From assembly GCA_973895155.1 (NCBI GenBank), contig OZ316891.1:23808001-23872000 (forward strand): a stretch of DNA of 64,000 nt, written 5' to 3'. Every line of letters starts with the position of its first letter. Position 1 is the first letter of the stretch. Below, piece after piece: positions 34,401 to 45,724 of this stretch. The DNA comes from Marsupella aquatica. Lineage: Eukaryota > Marchantiophyta. Under the pieces are notes generated by a model, which did no database searches, was not told the DNA's origin, and saw nothing but the letters and a program-made list of their open reading frames with translations. The translations under genes and the position numbers were made by a program.

Positions 34401-34701
34401 TTTCTTTTTCAAGAGGAGAAGTTGCATTGGACTCGATCAGGAAGGGTAGCAAGTCTAGAGATTAAATGTGATGATTTTGTGAGGTATGTTCTAAGTCATG
34501 AATTGAAATTGGATCCCTGGGACGTAGGTGAATTTAATTCTATGAGGGTGGGCGGCCTTTGATTGGTAAAGGAAGTTGAACACCCCGACGTATTAAATGC
34601 TCCATGATTAGGCTGAAATGACTACTCTTAATCAGGTATCCGATGCCCTAGCAAGAGAGAGGTTGGAGAAGCAAAGGTTGGCAAATTGCCACGACTATCA
34701 A

Positions 34702-35816
34702 CTTCCCCGTGTCAACGTTACAAGGCTGGTCCCAGCTAGGTGGGTTTTCCCGGCCTTGGAGAGACGGCCCCAACCCGAGGCCCAAAGTCCAGCGGACACG
34801 CAGGCTTCACCCACCCCACCCCCACAAGTAGCTATAGTCATGACCGAGGAGGTACCAGATGGGTCGGTTATTGCAACCGTAGATGCGATCCAACAAGCCA
34901 GGCTAAGTACAGAAGCCGGTACAGCGGAGGTCTTACTCGAGCCTGGGTCTCCCAAAGACCCACCGATGGCTGTTCCGGAGAACCAGACTTTGCTGTAGGA
35001 GGACACTCCAGCCCCTTCCAACACGTCCCCAGGGCTGGATGTCACTGCCCCGGCCCCGCGCGTGTTGACATCTGCCCGTGCCCAACTCCGGACAGGCACA
35101 ACCTGGACCACCCGGAACTCTTCGTACAGGGTACATTTCTGAACGGGCTTATGGGAGATTTCTCTCATCAAATTGCCTGGGATACCGGGGAGTTCATGGC
35201 CCGGAAGGTAGCCTGTTTCTTCAATCAGGAGTTGGTTGCCGCAGTAAAGGCAGGTCGGGCCCAGTTAGAGGCCCTTCAGAGGATAGAGCGGTACCGGGTG
35301 GAGTCCGTATACTTAAAGAACAAAGTTGCGGCTCAAGAGGCTAAGCTTTTGCAACTACGACCCAAAGTTGCAGCCGCCAACGAGTTGTTAGCAAAGGCGC
35401 ACGCCCTTACCGCCCTAGCCAAGCAGGCCAAAGCTGGGAACGAGGCCGAGATTTCACGGCTCCGGTCCCAGATTGACAGTTTGAAGAATCAAACTATCAT
35501 CTGGCAGAAAGACCTGGAGGAGGCCGAAGAACGGCCCCAGCGGGACACTGCGAAGATAGCCACGCTACAAGCCAAAGTAGCGCAGCTTCAAACCGAAGCC
35601 GAGAAGCAGGACCAGTTGGTGGGCAAGCTGACGAGCGACGCCCAACAGCTAGAAGAGGCATGCCAGGAGGCAACGGAGAAGACAGATGCGGCAAAGCGAG
35701 AGAACAAATCTCTGCTAGACCAAGTCGAGCTCCTCAAGTCGGACAACGCCAGACTTTGCAAGCAGCGGGATGACCGTTCCCACTCGGACGGCTCTGGCAA
35801 GCGTGCCAGACATTAG
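34702..35816 (+). pseudogene. Truncated accessory protein gene in LTR C
   Basis: Homologous to the C-terminal 40% of the gene in LTR B: linker, conserved CPTPDRHNLDHPELF, DFSHQIAWDTGEFMARKVAC and a long coiled coil, ending KRARH at TAG 35814-35816. A TAG at 34996 and a 1-nt deletion near 35056 (CCCCGCGCG against CCCCCACGCG in B) break the frame. Where B has stops at 25783, 26725 and 26731, this copy has sense codons (CAA, TGC, CAG), so the ancestral frame was open there. Confidence 0.75.
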
Positions 35817-36716
35817 TGGCGGAGTAGGAATAGAATAGGGTTAGGAATAGCTAAGTCAGGCTATTGGGACAGGCACCTGCCTTAGTTACAGCAGCACTGC
35901 CATGCTGTCTAGCCTGCGTAGATTAGGATCTTCTAATAAGACACAACCATTTTTTGGCCTGACAGTCAGCTTAGTTAGGACCTTAGTCAGCGAATCTTTG
36001 GGCGGGAGGACACTCTGTTCCTCGGCCCTTAGTATTTAGTGCACCCCTCGGTAGAAGCAAGGGGGGGGTTTTAGTCTCAGAGTTGGACATCCGTGGTATG
36101 TGCGGGGAGTCCCGACCTTTGGGAGTGAAAGAGTACCAAGGGGAGGGAGGTAGGACTAAGCTCGCTGGGCGAGTGCGGAGCCGGGCTCCGTTGTAGTGTA
36201 CACCCTCGGCCTTGAACCTGTTCATTTCGGAGCTGTCGGGTCAACCAAGTGTACACTTATGTCCCCTATGTAGTAAAATCCTTTCCCATTATTTACTTCG
36301 TGTAAATCAAGATTGTATGCTTGTGTGCGTGTATGCGTGTATGAATCTCGTGTATAGGTGACAACGCCGGGCCAAACGCACTACTCGAGTCGTGCACAAG
36401 GTGCAGCTTGCGGGTATGTGGTTGCGAGCACGGGTTAAGGACCTGTATCATTGAATCCGGATTGAAGGCGGACAACAGGAAGGTTTAGAAGTCGTTAGGC
36501 CGGGGTCGATCCTGCTATTGACTAAGGTATATTCCGGCGGCGGAACACAAACCATACCTAGGAGGTGTCCGTATCTAACAGTATGCGCACTTAGCGCTAG
36601 TTTACGTGAATTAGGTGCATTATGTTCTTCCCTCCCTGCCCGAACCCTCATATTTACGAAGGATGTGCCCGTTTAAAGCTGAAGCCCGAGTTAAGGCCAA
36701 GGCTGATGACGTGACA
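34702..36716 (+). mobile_element. 5'-truncated LTR of element G (element C)
   Basis: Homology to solo LTR B starts abruptly at CTTCCCCGTGTCAACG (34702, matching about 25706) and runs to the shared end GACGTGACA at 36716. The bases that follow hold a primer binding site (36730) and gag (36841), as expected for a 5' LTR. The left 2 kb of the LTR is gone, replaced by unrelated sequence whose 84-nt frame happens to run into the LTR ORF. Confidence 0.75.
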
Positions 36717-36729
36717 TAGCCTTTGTTTT

Positions 36730-36747
36730 TGGCGCTAGATGGAGGGG
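36730..36747 (+). promoter_or_regulatory. Primer binding site of element G
   Basis: TGGCGCTAGATGGAGGGG lies 13 nt after the LTR end. It starts with TGG, as a site complementary to a tRNA 3'-CCA end should, and resembles TGGCGC-type sites of plant Tat-like elements. The primer tRNA was not identified. Confidence 0.55.
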
Positions 36748-36840
36748 GCACTCTACATATCATAGAAGGGGGCCGTGTGCGTATTCACCTGGGCAGGAGA
36801 CATCAGGCCCTAGTACTAACCATTGCATTTACACAAGTAA

Positions 36841-38509
36841 ATGCCCGTCACTCGTTCTCAAGCAGCTTACTTGAGGAGATTGACCAGCGAACGAGAAGGT
36901 GCAACCACAACAAGCTCCGATTCTTCGGGCTCGGAGGACTCGCAATTGCCCCGACAAATGAATATACCACCGGGACCTTCGGGGTCCGGTTCGACCGGTC
37001 CTACTGCGGTTCCTGTGCCACCACCGCCACCACCGCCACCACCGCCACCACCTATGGCAGCCGCCCCACCGATGGCCCGTGCTGCCCAAGCTCCTCCACA
37101 AATATCGCAACAATCGCGGTTTCATTATCGACCTTTCAAAGGGCGTCATGGGGATGATCAGGATGACTGGTTGGATGAGTTTGAGGCCACTGCTAAGGCT
37201 AACGGGGAAGACGCCATTAAGCTAACCGTCCTCCCCGGAGTGATGCGGGAAGAAGCTCGTCCATGGTACAACTCGTTGCCACCCGGGACTACATGGGCAC
37301 AATTCCAAGCTGCGTTGCTGCAAGAATTTTGTGCTATTGGATCCGAGCAGCGCTCTTTATTAAAGATCGGCCAGCTTCGCATGGGAAAAAAAGAGTCCCT
37401 ATGAAAGTTCATCCAGAAGTTTCAGAAACTTGCGGCCAAGATACGGCCCAGGCCGGGCGACACACTCCAGCTTACATGGTTCCTCCATGGCTTGCCCACG
37501 AATATGCAATTCTGGGTGCGCCAGAATAATCCAATTTCAATGCAAGCGGCCATAGCGTGCACCAAAACCTACCGGGAGTCCACATATAACTCCCGACGGA
37601 GCCAGTGGGCACGCCGCAAGAAGGGTAAGTACGAGACCTTCAGTGATAGTGACTCCAAAATGGACGACAAGAAGAAGAAGAAACGCAAAAAGAAGAAGAA
37701 ACATTGTTTGACCTCATCCAGTTCGGAGACAGAATCTAGTTCGGATTCAACTTCGAACAGCGGGTCCTCCACCTCCAGCTCATCAGGAAGTGATTTGGAA
37801 AGTGAGAGCCGGAGCAAGAAGAAGAAAAGGCAGGTTAAGGAGGGGAAAATCAAACCCCGTGCTCGAAGAACGATACCCAATCCAAAGGCTGCCAAAGCAG
37901 ACAAGCTTAACAAAATCACGGATCGCCTCAAAGCACTGTCAGTACATCTCGCGGAAAAGCCGGTGGAGAAGAAGAAGCCATCTAAGATTTGAGCCCATGC
38001 ATGGTGTTCAAAGTGCTTCCAATCCGGGCATGTCATGCAAGAATGCCCAAGATGGAAGAACCAAGTTCACCAGGTGGAATTAGATGATGTCGACAACCCG
38101 GGACCTGAAGCGGAGTCCATGGAGTATTTCTTTGAAGACCCTCCTGATTCGGTGTATCAGATTTCAACGGTGGGTCCGCGTAACTTAGCAGGTAGAACTG
38201 CATACCCTACCCAAACAATGGCCGAGGCTTCCAAGTTATCAGTAACCCTAGCATTCAACCTAAACCAGGGATTTGGCGATCCCCGGTTTGTTACAACTGT
38301 GAGAAGCCACGCCATTTTGCGAGGGAATGCACAGAACCAAGACGCCAGGGGGATGGCCGTGGCACGCCACTTTGTCAAGTCTGCAAAATGGAAGCTCATT
38401 CCACAACCAACTGTCCATTGGTAATGGCCGCTCAAACAAATGCAACAAGACCAGCCCAGGGCGGACCGGCCACGAGTGATGCGGTCGTCCAAATGATTGC
38501 GGTGGAATG
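36841..38509 (+). pseudogene. gag: gag of element G, broken
   Basis: ATG 36841 (MPVTRSQAAYL). A poly-Pro run (about 37015-37050) precedes a retrotransposon gag domain (QDDWLDEFEATAKANGE, PWYNSLPPGTTWAQFQAALL). TGA at 37402 interrupts the frame, which continues FIQKFQKLAAKI to a Lys/Ser-rich region and a second TGA at 37990. Three CX2CX4HX4C zinc knuckles follow: CSKCFQSGHVMQEC in the first frame, then CYNCEKPRHFAREC and CQVCKMEAHSTTNC in a shifted frame. At 38505-38509 (GAATG) element D is inserted; after D the frame resumes exactly at 56719 (AVE then WQDDNTK). Gag would form the virus-like particle in the cytoplasm. Nonfunctional. Confidence 0.8.
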
Positions 38510-39241
38510 TGTGGTGCGTCCCATGGCTCCCTAAACCCAAGAAACCCCCCAGCTCAAGCCGATTCCCGCAGGTTTCGCGCTTGGCGAGGCCGTTTCCGCG
38601 GCTTAGCGGCATGGGACGCTGCTAACCTTCTACTACTACTATTAACATTTTACACACATATACTGGACAGATCCTTCATCGGGTCATGAGATACGTAGCC
38701 GGCCTAATCTAGGCCTTCCCCTGTCTTCCCCTCCGTCTTGTTAGGTATGTTTGGATTCCGCCGTCGGAATGATCCCCAATAGGCTTGGTTAAGCCGCTAA
38801 GACCTCTCTCAGCTCGACACATCCAACTCTCACTCCCCTGCTTACTTTCCTTCCTTCTGGTAGATGTGGGCACTCTTCACACAAGTTAATGCGACACACA
38901 AATAGCAAAATGACTCATTCTGACTGAGTCATACCATGCACTTGCCATACAAACAGTACATCTCATACACAAGTTCTGCGAACTAAGCCGTGAGGCCAAC
39001 TCTATTCAGCTCTTAGGCATGAGGAAACATGAATATACACAAGGGTCACTGTATGACTAACCGAGAGCTTCTCGTACTACTTGATCCCAGCCCGGCTGGT
39101 GCAAACTAAAAACTTGCTAAAGAAGAGGCCCTGAGCTCCCCGCTGCCCAGGTACTTATCCTGGTAGTGGATCCGCCATTCTTTGCATCGTAAGCCTAATC
39201 TACTTAACAGTAATCTACTTGCCCGAATCTACCTATGTACA

Positions 39242-39292
39242 GCAAGGCAGGAGCACAAGTGTTGCTCCTACCAGTGGGACCGCAATCCCACT
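39242..39292 (-). other. Paired stem-loops in LTR D, 3' of the ORF
   Basis: GGTAGGAGCA/TGCTCCTGCC (9 of 10 bp paired) and GTGGGA/TCCCAC stems, identical in layout to 63584-63629 of E. Confidence 0.45.
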
Positions 39293-39615
39293 AAGCTAAG
39301 TGTCAGGGCCGCTCCTGGTCCTGACCCTAATCCTAAACTTGGAGATCAGCGCCCGCCCTGCCCACTCACGCCTCCTCCCTCCACGTCCGCCCTCCCTAAA
39401 AGGAACGGCGCCCTTGCACCGTCACGACACCGGTGGTGGATCCTTAATGGACGCCCCCAACGCTTCCTCCTCAGCCACTGCCGTAGGCTCATTCTCTGAC
39501 AGATTACCTGCCCTTGACTGAGTCAACTCTCCATCGGCCTGACTGGGTCCACCATCGGCGTTGGCATCGGCTCGGGAATCGGTTAGGCCTCAGCCTCGGC
39601 TACGGTCTCCCCGGC

Positions 39616-40809
39616 CTACTCAAGAGGCAGATCTGGGATACCGGCCTCATTACTGAGTAGTTCGGCTTGGGCCGCACCACCCCCACCTGTGATGATAGCG
39701 GGATCTATTGCCGTATTCATGCCGGAGGATGGTGCTGGTTCTACCTCCTTGGTCACCACGGCTTGTGGAGTCGGATTACTCCTTGACCCTGAAGGTTTCC
39801 GCTTTTTCTTCTTTTCTGGTTCGGCAGTTGGTCCCTTCCCCTTCCCACTTACTTCCGGCACTAGTGCAGTTGGCGCGGCTTTTTCTTCGGCCAGTACCAC
39901 TCCTGGTAACTTGGTTGCCCCAATTGGAGTTGGGCCTGATGAAGACAAGCACTTAAATACTGCGGCTTGTTTCTTCAGCCGCTCCGTTTGGTTGTCGGCC
40001 CGCCGCTGGAGGTTCTCCATCTTCCTCGTGATTTCCTCCAACTCCTCCTGGGTCTCATCCAGGTCCTTGCGTGCCTCCTTTAGTTCCTTCTGGGCTTCCT
40101 CCCGTTCTTGTTTCAAGGTAGTCCTCTCCTCCTGGGTTGCTCTTAGCTCCTTGTCGAGCTCTGCAATGATGACAGACTCCATCTGGTTCATCTTGGCGTA
40201 AGTCTGTTCGAGCATCTCGTCCTTCTCCCTTAGGTCGGCCTTGAAGCTGGCCGTCAGGGACGCAAGCTCCTGCTGCAGCGCCATAATCCCTTGATAGGAT
40301 TTCCCTAACTCGGCCTCCTTCTGCTCAAGGGCTCCGCGGATTTTCTCGAGCTCCCCCTTCAACGCCCATTCCTTTCTTTGGGTCTCCGCCATGGCCCGGC
40401 TGTTGGCTGTTATGTGGGCCTCCTCTGTATTCTTCAGCTCTTGCTTCCACTTCTCCCTCTCTTTGATCGTGTCGGCCAACTCTCCCTGCGTCTGAGTCAG
40501 TTTATCCTTGATATTCTGATTATCAGCCTGCGCGGTGTCCAACTGCCCCTGCATGATGTTCAGCTCATGTCGTTTAATCCGCAGTTCATCTTGGGCTTTC
40601 TTGGCCGCCCTTAGATTTTCAATCTCGGCTTCCATCCTCCTAAGCCGCCGAATGACCTCGTCCTTCTTGCTTCTCTCTAAAGCCACCGCTTCTTCTAATT
40701 GGTGCTTCTCCAACTGCTCCCTATGGAAAAAGGGTCCTACCTCCAACTCCTCTCCAAAGATGCCGAGCGCAAGTTCCCCACACATCTCACCATACTCCAT
40801 GGCTCTATT
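39616..40809 (-). pseudogene. Accessory gene of LTR D, 3' part (coiled coil)
   Basis: Continues the gene from the other side of F: MEYGEMCGELALGIFGEEL, then about 250 residues of heptad-rich Glu/Lys/Leu/Gln sequence (HELNIMQGQLDTAQADNQN, KELKEARKDLDETQEELEE) predicted as one long coiled coil. A basic KKKKRKPSGSR patch and a low-complexity tail follow, with the stop at 39616. Its counterpart in E is 62065-63453, where the tail has extra Glu/Ala repeats and a small coiled-coil indel. Confidence 0.75.
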
Positions 40810-40814
40810 CTTAG

Positions 40815-42201
40815 TGTCGTATAGTGCTAAGTATCAAAAGTGACTCTCCTCACCTAAAACCAGGGTTTCGATCCCTTTAAGAACAGATTTCAGAATGAAT
40901 TGTATAACTTTTATCACTCCGAGTGATTTAGAGTCTTGAGCTCTATGTTGACTTCACTTCTCAATAAAAAAATCGAATAAACAAACAACAAAGTAACTGA
41001 ACTTCTGATTTATGAATTAGAGAAGAAATGAGTAAGGATTTAGAGACTACAAGCTACTGCCACTCCTTCAGAAAGGATTTGGGCTCAGTATAGACATGAA
41101 ATCTATCTCATAATTCATCCATCTCACTCTTCAAAACACAAAGGTTAATGATAATGGAATTCTCAATCTGATGAAGCAGAAGCTTTCTGATTGCAAATGA
41201 ATGATATGATTTAAAATGCCGTCAACATGGTTTGACATCAGCGATACGCAATTCAGTCAAACTCTAAACCATATTCCAGAATCAAAGCAACAGTACTAAC
41301 TACTCTGAGAATCAGAATTTACTTCTCATTTATCATTAACTATTCTTGAATTGGCTAGCGAATCCCGACTCTGCAAGCAAGCCTAGCAGTGAATTCAATA
41401 CGAGTTTCAGAAATCTGCAACTGAATTCAATCACCACAGGAATCTCTTGAATTCAATCTTAACTTCAATCAATATAGCTTTACTTCCATACAAAACACTC
41501 ACAGCATGCCTTGTTACAATGGAAGGAGGAGAAAACTATTCAGAAGACTCAATTCTGAATACAGTATTAACTCTATTTCTCTCTACTTCAAATGAGCATT
41601 CTACTCTGTCTTATAAGTGCTGGAATCCTAAAATGGAGGAGGTAAGAACAGTCGTGCCTTTCCAAGCTTAAAACTAAACAAGGGAGAAGCACAGCATAAG
41701 TACTTCAACAAGGGTGGTAGAATACTACTTTACTAGTAATCTACTTCAAAAACTAAGTGTTGAGCGGACGCTGCTAGAAGCGTCGGGAGAATCTGGACGC
41801 TGCTAGAAGCGTCTTAAGTAAAACCAACGGACGCTGCTCACACTGCTCACAGCGTCAATACTAGGGTGGACGCTGCTCACAGCGTCGTGTGTTGAAGCTG
41901 ACGCTTTCCACAGCGTCGGTCGAAATCCTCATAGAGTCTTGGTGGCGGTCGGGCACTGCCAAAAGCGTCATGAGGAGGTTGGACGCTTCCGCAGCGTCTT
42001 GAGTAAAAGAAACGGGCGCTGGTCACAGCGTCGGGCAAAGTACACTAGGAATCGTCAGGAAAGCCGGAGATGTCAAATATTTCTATAAGTGTCCAGAACA
42101 AGTAAATGTTGGCCGGAAGGTGTCTAAAGTGTAAGTAAATCTTGTGATATGCTAAAAATAAACAAGTTTCCAGAAAAAATTGCAGGGACACCCATACCAC
42201 A
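40815..42201 (-). repeat. 3' LTR of element F
   Basis: 1387 bp, offset by exactly 12,155 bp from the other LTR throughout. By-eye comparison found no difference. Contains eight GACGCT...AGCGTC hairpin units or variants at 41770-42030. Confidence 0.95.
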
Positions 42202-42219
42202 TAGCCCTCCACTTAAATT
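42202..42219 (-). promoter_or_regulatory. Polypurine tract of element F
   Basis: AATTTAAGTGGAGGGCTA immediately precedes the 3' LTR (starts TGTGG at 42201). It would prime plus-strand DNA synthesis. Confidence 0.7.
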
Positions 42220-42278
42220 TCGCCGTGTCCCCACAAGACATGACCGAATTGAATCAGAAGCGAGTGACATGTTCTTCA

Positions 42279-42767
42279 TTAATAATATTCTGGCTTAATA
42301 ATCCAAGTAGTGCTCAAAATCATTGACGGGAGTTGGGAGATATCCGAATCCAGAATATAAAAATTGAGGTCATGGAATTCTTCTCCGATCTGTATTGGGA
42401 CTCCTTTAACTCTTCCCCAAAGATTAATGATTCATCCATCGATTGATATCTGAGCAGATATCGGTTGTACTTCTTGATGAACAAATTGCTGGCACAGTCT
42501 GTGGGAGAGGAAATTAATTCGAGAGCCTGGATCAATAACAAAGTGTTGAATAGCATGTCCTCCCAGTTTGATCTTGCCTTCAAAGGAATGTTGGAAAGCA
42601 CGGGGTAAAGAATTCCAACAATCCATAGTAGCTTTGATGTCCCACATGAGCAGATAAATATCAATTCGAAGGAGAAAGAAGGAAACAATTGCAGGATGCT
42701 GCAAAAGTAACGGCTTATATACATATAAATGACAACACCGTTTGATATCTCTCATAAATGGTGTCCT
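42279..42767 (-). pseudogene. Retropepsin-like remnant downstream of ORF3
   Basis: After the ORF3 TGA (42770-42768) the same frame runs on through RTPFMRDIKRCC to GHAIQHFVIDPGSRINFLSH, then SAQISIDG, a second TGA at 42434, and GRVKGVPIQIGEEFHDLNFY to TAA at 42281-42279. The spacing of hydrophobic strand, D-P-G-S, 'DG' and 'V.I' strands is that of a retropepsin. The motif DPGS replaces the usual DTG/DSG, and two TGA codons interrupt it, so it is a decayed or recoded second protease-like domain. Confidence 0.45.
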
Positions 42768-45341
42768 TCAAATCTGTGTCCTAGATAAAACACCTTGAAT
42801 AATCACATCCGGATAAGAAGGAATAATAGGTAGGAACGCTAAACACCTAAGCGACTTGAACCCTTGGGAAGCCGGTAGCATACATTGTTTTGTAATCAAC
42901 TGCTCCCTTAGCTTAACAAGCTTCTTCTCATATTTAATTGGAATAGCAAACCCACCAGGACAAACCCAAACATAGTATGGATAGGGCCATGGAATTTCCG
43001 GCACAAGGGGCGGAAATGGAGCTTGAGCTCGTCGAAGCATATACACCCAACACCAAATTTCGAACTCCGAAAACTTATGTCGTCTGTCCTTATCAATGGG
43101 AGGAACCGCCTTCCCAGGTTCATATGTGCGAATCAAACTACGAATCCTCGGATGGGATGTCATTGGCAAAATCTGCTGCTGCTGCAAAATGCTCTCCATC
43201 TCTAGATGTCGAAAAGCTACTCGAAAATGTTTCTTCTCCCACCTGTGAATTGAAGCCAAATTAGGGATAGGATTTCGGGGTGGCAAATCCACTGTATGCC
43301 GAAGTCGAGGAGGTACTCTGATAATGCGAGGGTCTTCGTCTTCTTCTCCATCACTTGGTGCTCCTATCCAACGGAAAATTACATCTGGCATAGCGGAAGG
43401 AATCACTGACTCCTTAACTGGTCGAATTGGCAATGTAACAGGAGACGAAGGAGCAGAAGGTTCGGGCTCCAGTGGTTCAAATTCTTCTCTTGCAACAGTA
43501 GCTGGTTGATCTGCAATGGGATGCATTGGTACTAAAACAGGAAGTTCTTCTTTAAAATTATCGCTAGGTAAAGAGACTTCCTGGTTAGTTCGATCTGTCA
43601 AAAGTACAGGAAGGGGTAGCTCGTCTGTTCCGATAGGTGCTTCTCCCTGTTCAAAATCCTGGGAAGATGCTTCAGGAAAGATCTGTCGACTGATAGCATG
43701 GCGCAACCGTTTCCAAGATTTTCGAGTATACGTCACTGAAAACTCCTCCCGAATGTTTTTATCCTCGTTTGTAGCCAATGAAACTGGTGCTGAGCTGGTT
43801 GTCGAAGCGGGTGTCTCGGGTACCAATATGGGTACAGATATACCCATATTACCAGATACCTGATTGCGACTCGGAAAACCAGCAGAGCCTCCTTCAATCA
43901 ACTCATCTTCAGGAGAAACCCATTTTACAGGCGGAAATGAAGGAGCTCCTATCGCGGCTATTGCCTCATCTAATTCCTTAGTTATATCCAAAGGAATCGA
44001 TATGAGTGAACCAGGTGTAGACCAGGCAGGGTATCTTGCGACAGATTGGGGAGAAGTCACTGGTTCACCTACTTCGTCTATATCCACAATTGCATCCTCC
44101 GAATCAACTTTAATCAGCTTCACAATTTCTGAGCTTAATATTTCTGACTCCTGGACCAGAGGGATTTCACCTATATTTGGGCTAGAACTAAGAGAGTCGA
44201 ACGAATCATACTCCTGTAAAGCCTGCAAAGCATCACTATTTGCCTCTATGGGAACCAAAACAGGGGTAGAAGTAAATCCATCATACTCGTCCTCAGCAGT
44301 AGAATGTTGAAGAGGTTCCCCTGAAAAACCTTCTTCATCCACCCTCACCTCATCTTCAACATTCATCCGAGAAGCAGAATTATCCTGATCAACATCATAA
44401 ATAGGCTCGGCAGCACAAGGTGAACACGAGAGTCGAGGTGACATAGAATGCTCCAACCCTGTTGGCATTGCTGAAGGAACATCTTCGGCAACTTGAGCCT
44501 CTCTTGGTTGGTGAAGAATCGGATCGTCACTCCCTTCAGCTGATGCTCTTGTCTCTTTCAATTTCCGAACTTCACCCACCAGTTCAGGTTCCTCACAGTC
44601 GAGTATTGCACATAGCTCTACCACTGTGGAATTGGCTCGGACTTCTCGTACTTCAGGCATATAATTTGCTTCACCGGTAGATGCTCTCTGATTGTTGCGA
44701 TAAAAATCTTTTTCCAAGACAAGCAGACAGTCATACTTATGGTAAATGTGAGCTAAATAAGGGGCCAAGTAGGTACACCTTATTTTCCCCGTTTTCAGCC
44801 TGCTACGAAAATTTTTGACCTGAGTATGAATTACTCGGTGCAAAACCTTCGTCCAATTGATAGACTGCGTCTGTTCTAATGAACAGATCACCGTTGCAGC
44901 GAACGAAAGAGTGATGCGCGTCTGGCTTTCTGGGTAGAAAATTGGTGCCAGAAATCGAAATAGACGCTGCAGAGAATTATCTAAGCAGTCCGCCGCTAGC
45001 CATCCATTCCGCCTCTTGAAAGATCCTGGAGCGAAGAAGGATTCTACATAAACCCGAGGCTCACAATCAACCCTCTGTAAATCCTCGCCCTCCATCGGCG
45101 TCGAATAGACCTTCGCTATGAGCGCTTCAGTCCAAACACTGGGACGCGAGCGCACACCAATCCTTTCTTCAGCGTCCCAGACACCTTGATCGATAAGGCT
45201 GAATTCGCAAATCTTCCAAGGAAGTTGAAGCAGCTTCTTCAAGCCCATTTTTGCCAGAGCCGTCTTCAACTGCCGCCTATGCACTGCATTCGATGGAATG
45301 TCTGCGAGTATTGGTCGCGTCGTCAGCTCAGTCTCCGCCAT
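42768..45341 (-). CDS. Third (accessory) ORF of element F, 857 aa, LPW-type domain
   Basis: ATG at 45341. The N-terminal 210 residues form a globular domain with GLKKLLQLPWKIC (33-45), RSRPSVWTEALIAKVYSTPM (64-83) and a long helical tract (RITLSFAATVICSLEQTQSI, FRSRLKTGKIRCTYLAPYLA). These line up in order with the LPW-GLP domain of the LTR-borne genes. The middle (210-640) is acidic, Ser/Pro/Glu-rich and probably disordered; the C-terminal 200 residues are again globular (RRHKFSEFEIWCWVYMLRRA). I see no signal peptide or membrane span, so this is not an obvious envelope. It occupies the env position and would need splicing or re-initiation. TGA stop, then the same frame continues. Confidence 0.8.
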   Translation of the reverse strand: MAETELTTRPILADIPSNAVHRRQLKTALAKMGLKKLLQLPWKICEFSLIDQGVWDAEERIGVRSRPSVWTEALIAKVYSTPMEGEDLQRVDCEPRVYVESFFAPGSFKRRNGWLAADCLDNSLQRLFRFLAPIFYPESQTRITLSFAATVICSLEQTQSINWTKVLHRVIHTQVKNFRSRLKTGKIRCTYLAPYLAHIYHKYDCLLVLEKDFYRNNQRASTGEANYMPEVREVRANSTVVELCAILDCEEPELVGEVRKLKETRASAEGSDDPILHQPREAQVAEDVPSAMPTGLEHSMSPRLSCSPCAAEPIYDVDQDNSASRMNVEDEVRVDEEGFSGEPLQHSTAEDEYDGFTSTPVLVPIEANSDALQALQEYDSFDSLSSSPNIGEIPLVQESEILSSEIVKLIKVDSEDAIVDIDEVGEPVTSPQSVARYPAWSTPGSLISIPLDITKELDEAIAAIGAPSFPPVKWVSPEDELIEGGSAGFPSRNQVSGNMGISVPILVPETPASTTSSAPVSLATNEDKNIREEFSVTYTRKSWKRLRHAISRQIFPEASSQDFEQGEAPIGTDELPLPVLLTDRTNQEVSLPSDNFKEELPVLVPMHPIADQPATVAREEFEPLEPEPSAPSSPVTLPIRPVKESVIPSAMPDVIFRWIGAPSDGEEDEDPRIIRVPPRLRHTVDLPPRNPIPNLASIHRWEKKHFRVAFRHLEMESILQQQQILPMTSHPRIRSLIRTYEPGKAVPPIDKDRRHKFSEFEIWCWVYMLRRAQAPFPPLVPEIPWPYPYYVWVCPGGFAIPIKYEKKLVKLREQLITKQCMLPASQGFKSLRCLAFLPIIPSYPDVIIQGVLSRTQI

Positions 45342-45686
45342 CGCGTGACTTGTTAGCTCCGTAAGCTCAGTGAGAATCGTGTTCCATAGTGAACTAGGGC
45401 GAAGCGCGACTGCTTACTCCTCAGCGTCCCGTTGAGCTGTCGCAATCCGCCATTGTACAAGATGCCTAGTCATCGGCTCACAGCGTCTCATGCAACTGAA
45501 CTAATACAAAAGCGGACCTCTGCACAACGTCCTTTGTAAACTAAGTGGACGCTTCCCCAGCGTCGAGTTACAATGGACGCTTTTCACAGCGTCCAATGTA
45601 AAAACTGAAAGTAACTAAAAAAAATTAAAAAAATATGCCGAATACTTACTAGGGAGGGTCACTAATTCTAACTAAGTATAACTACC
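45342..45686 (-). other. Non-coding spacer between pol and the third ORF of F
   Basis: Holds two complete hairpins of the element-wide family (GGACGCTTCCCCAGCGTCG at 45544 and GGACGCTTTTCACAGCGTCC at 45573) and half-units near 45479 and 45515. A splice acceptor for a subgenomic mRNA would be expected here; I did not identify one confidently. Confidence 0.45.
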
Positions 45687-45702
45687 GCCCTCCACTTAAA
45701 TT
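45687..45702 (-). promoter_or_regulatory. Internal polypurine tract, copy of the LTR-proximal one
   Basis: AATTTAAGTGGAGGGC, 23 nt after the pol stop, is identical over 16 bp to the tract beside the 3' LTR (42204-42219). It lies just upstream of the third ORF. Confidence 0.6.
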
Positions 45703-45724
45703 GCAACCTGTCCCAGGTGGAATT

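Noticed and set aside
37569-38036. Antisense ORFs over G gag, F ORFs and the coiled-coil genes
   Set aside because: Shadows of biased codon composition (Lys/Glu/Ser-rich sense strands).
42768-45341. ORF3 of F as an envelope gene
   Set aside because: No signal peptide, transmembrane helix or glycoprotein-like features visible; only its position resembles env.
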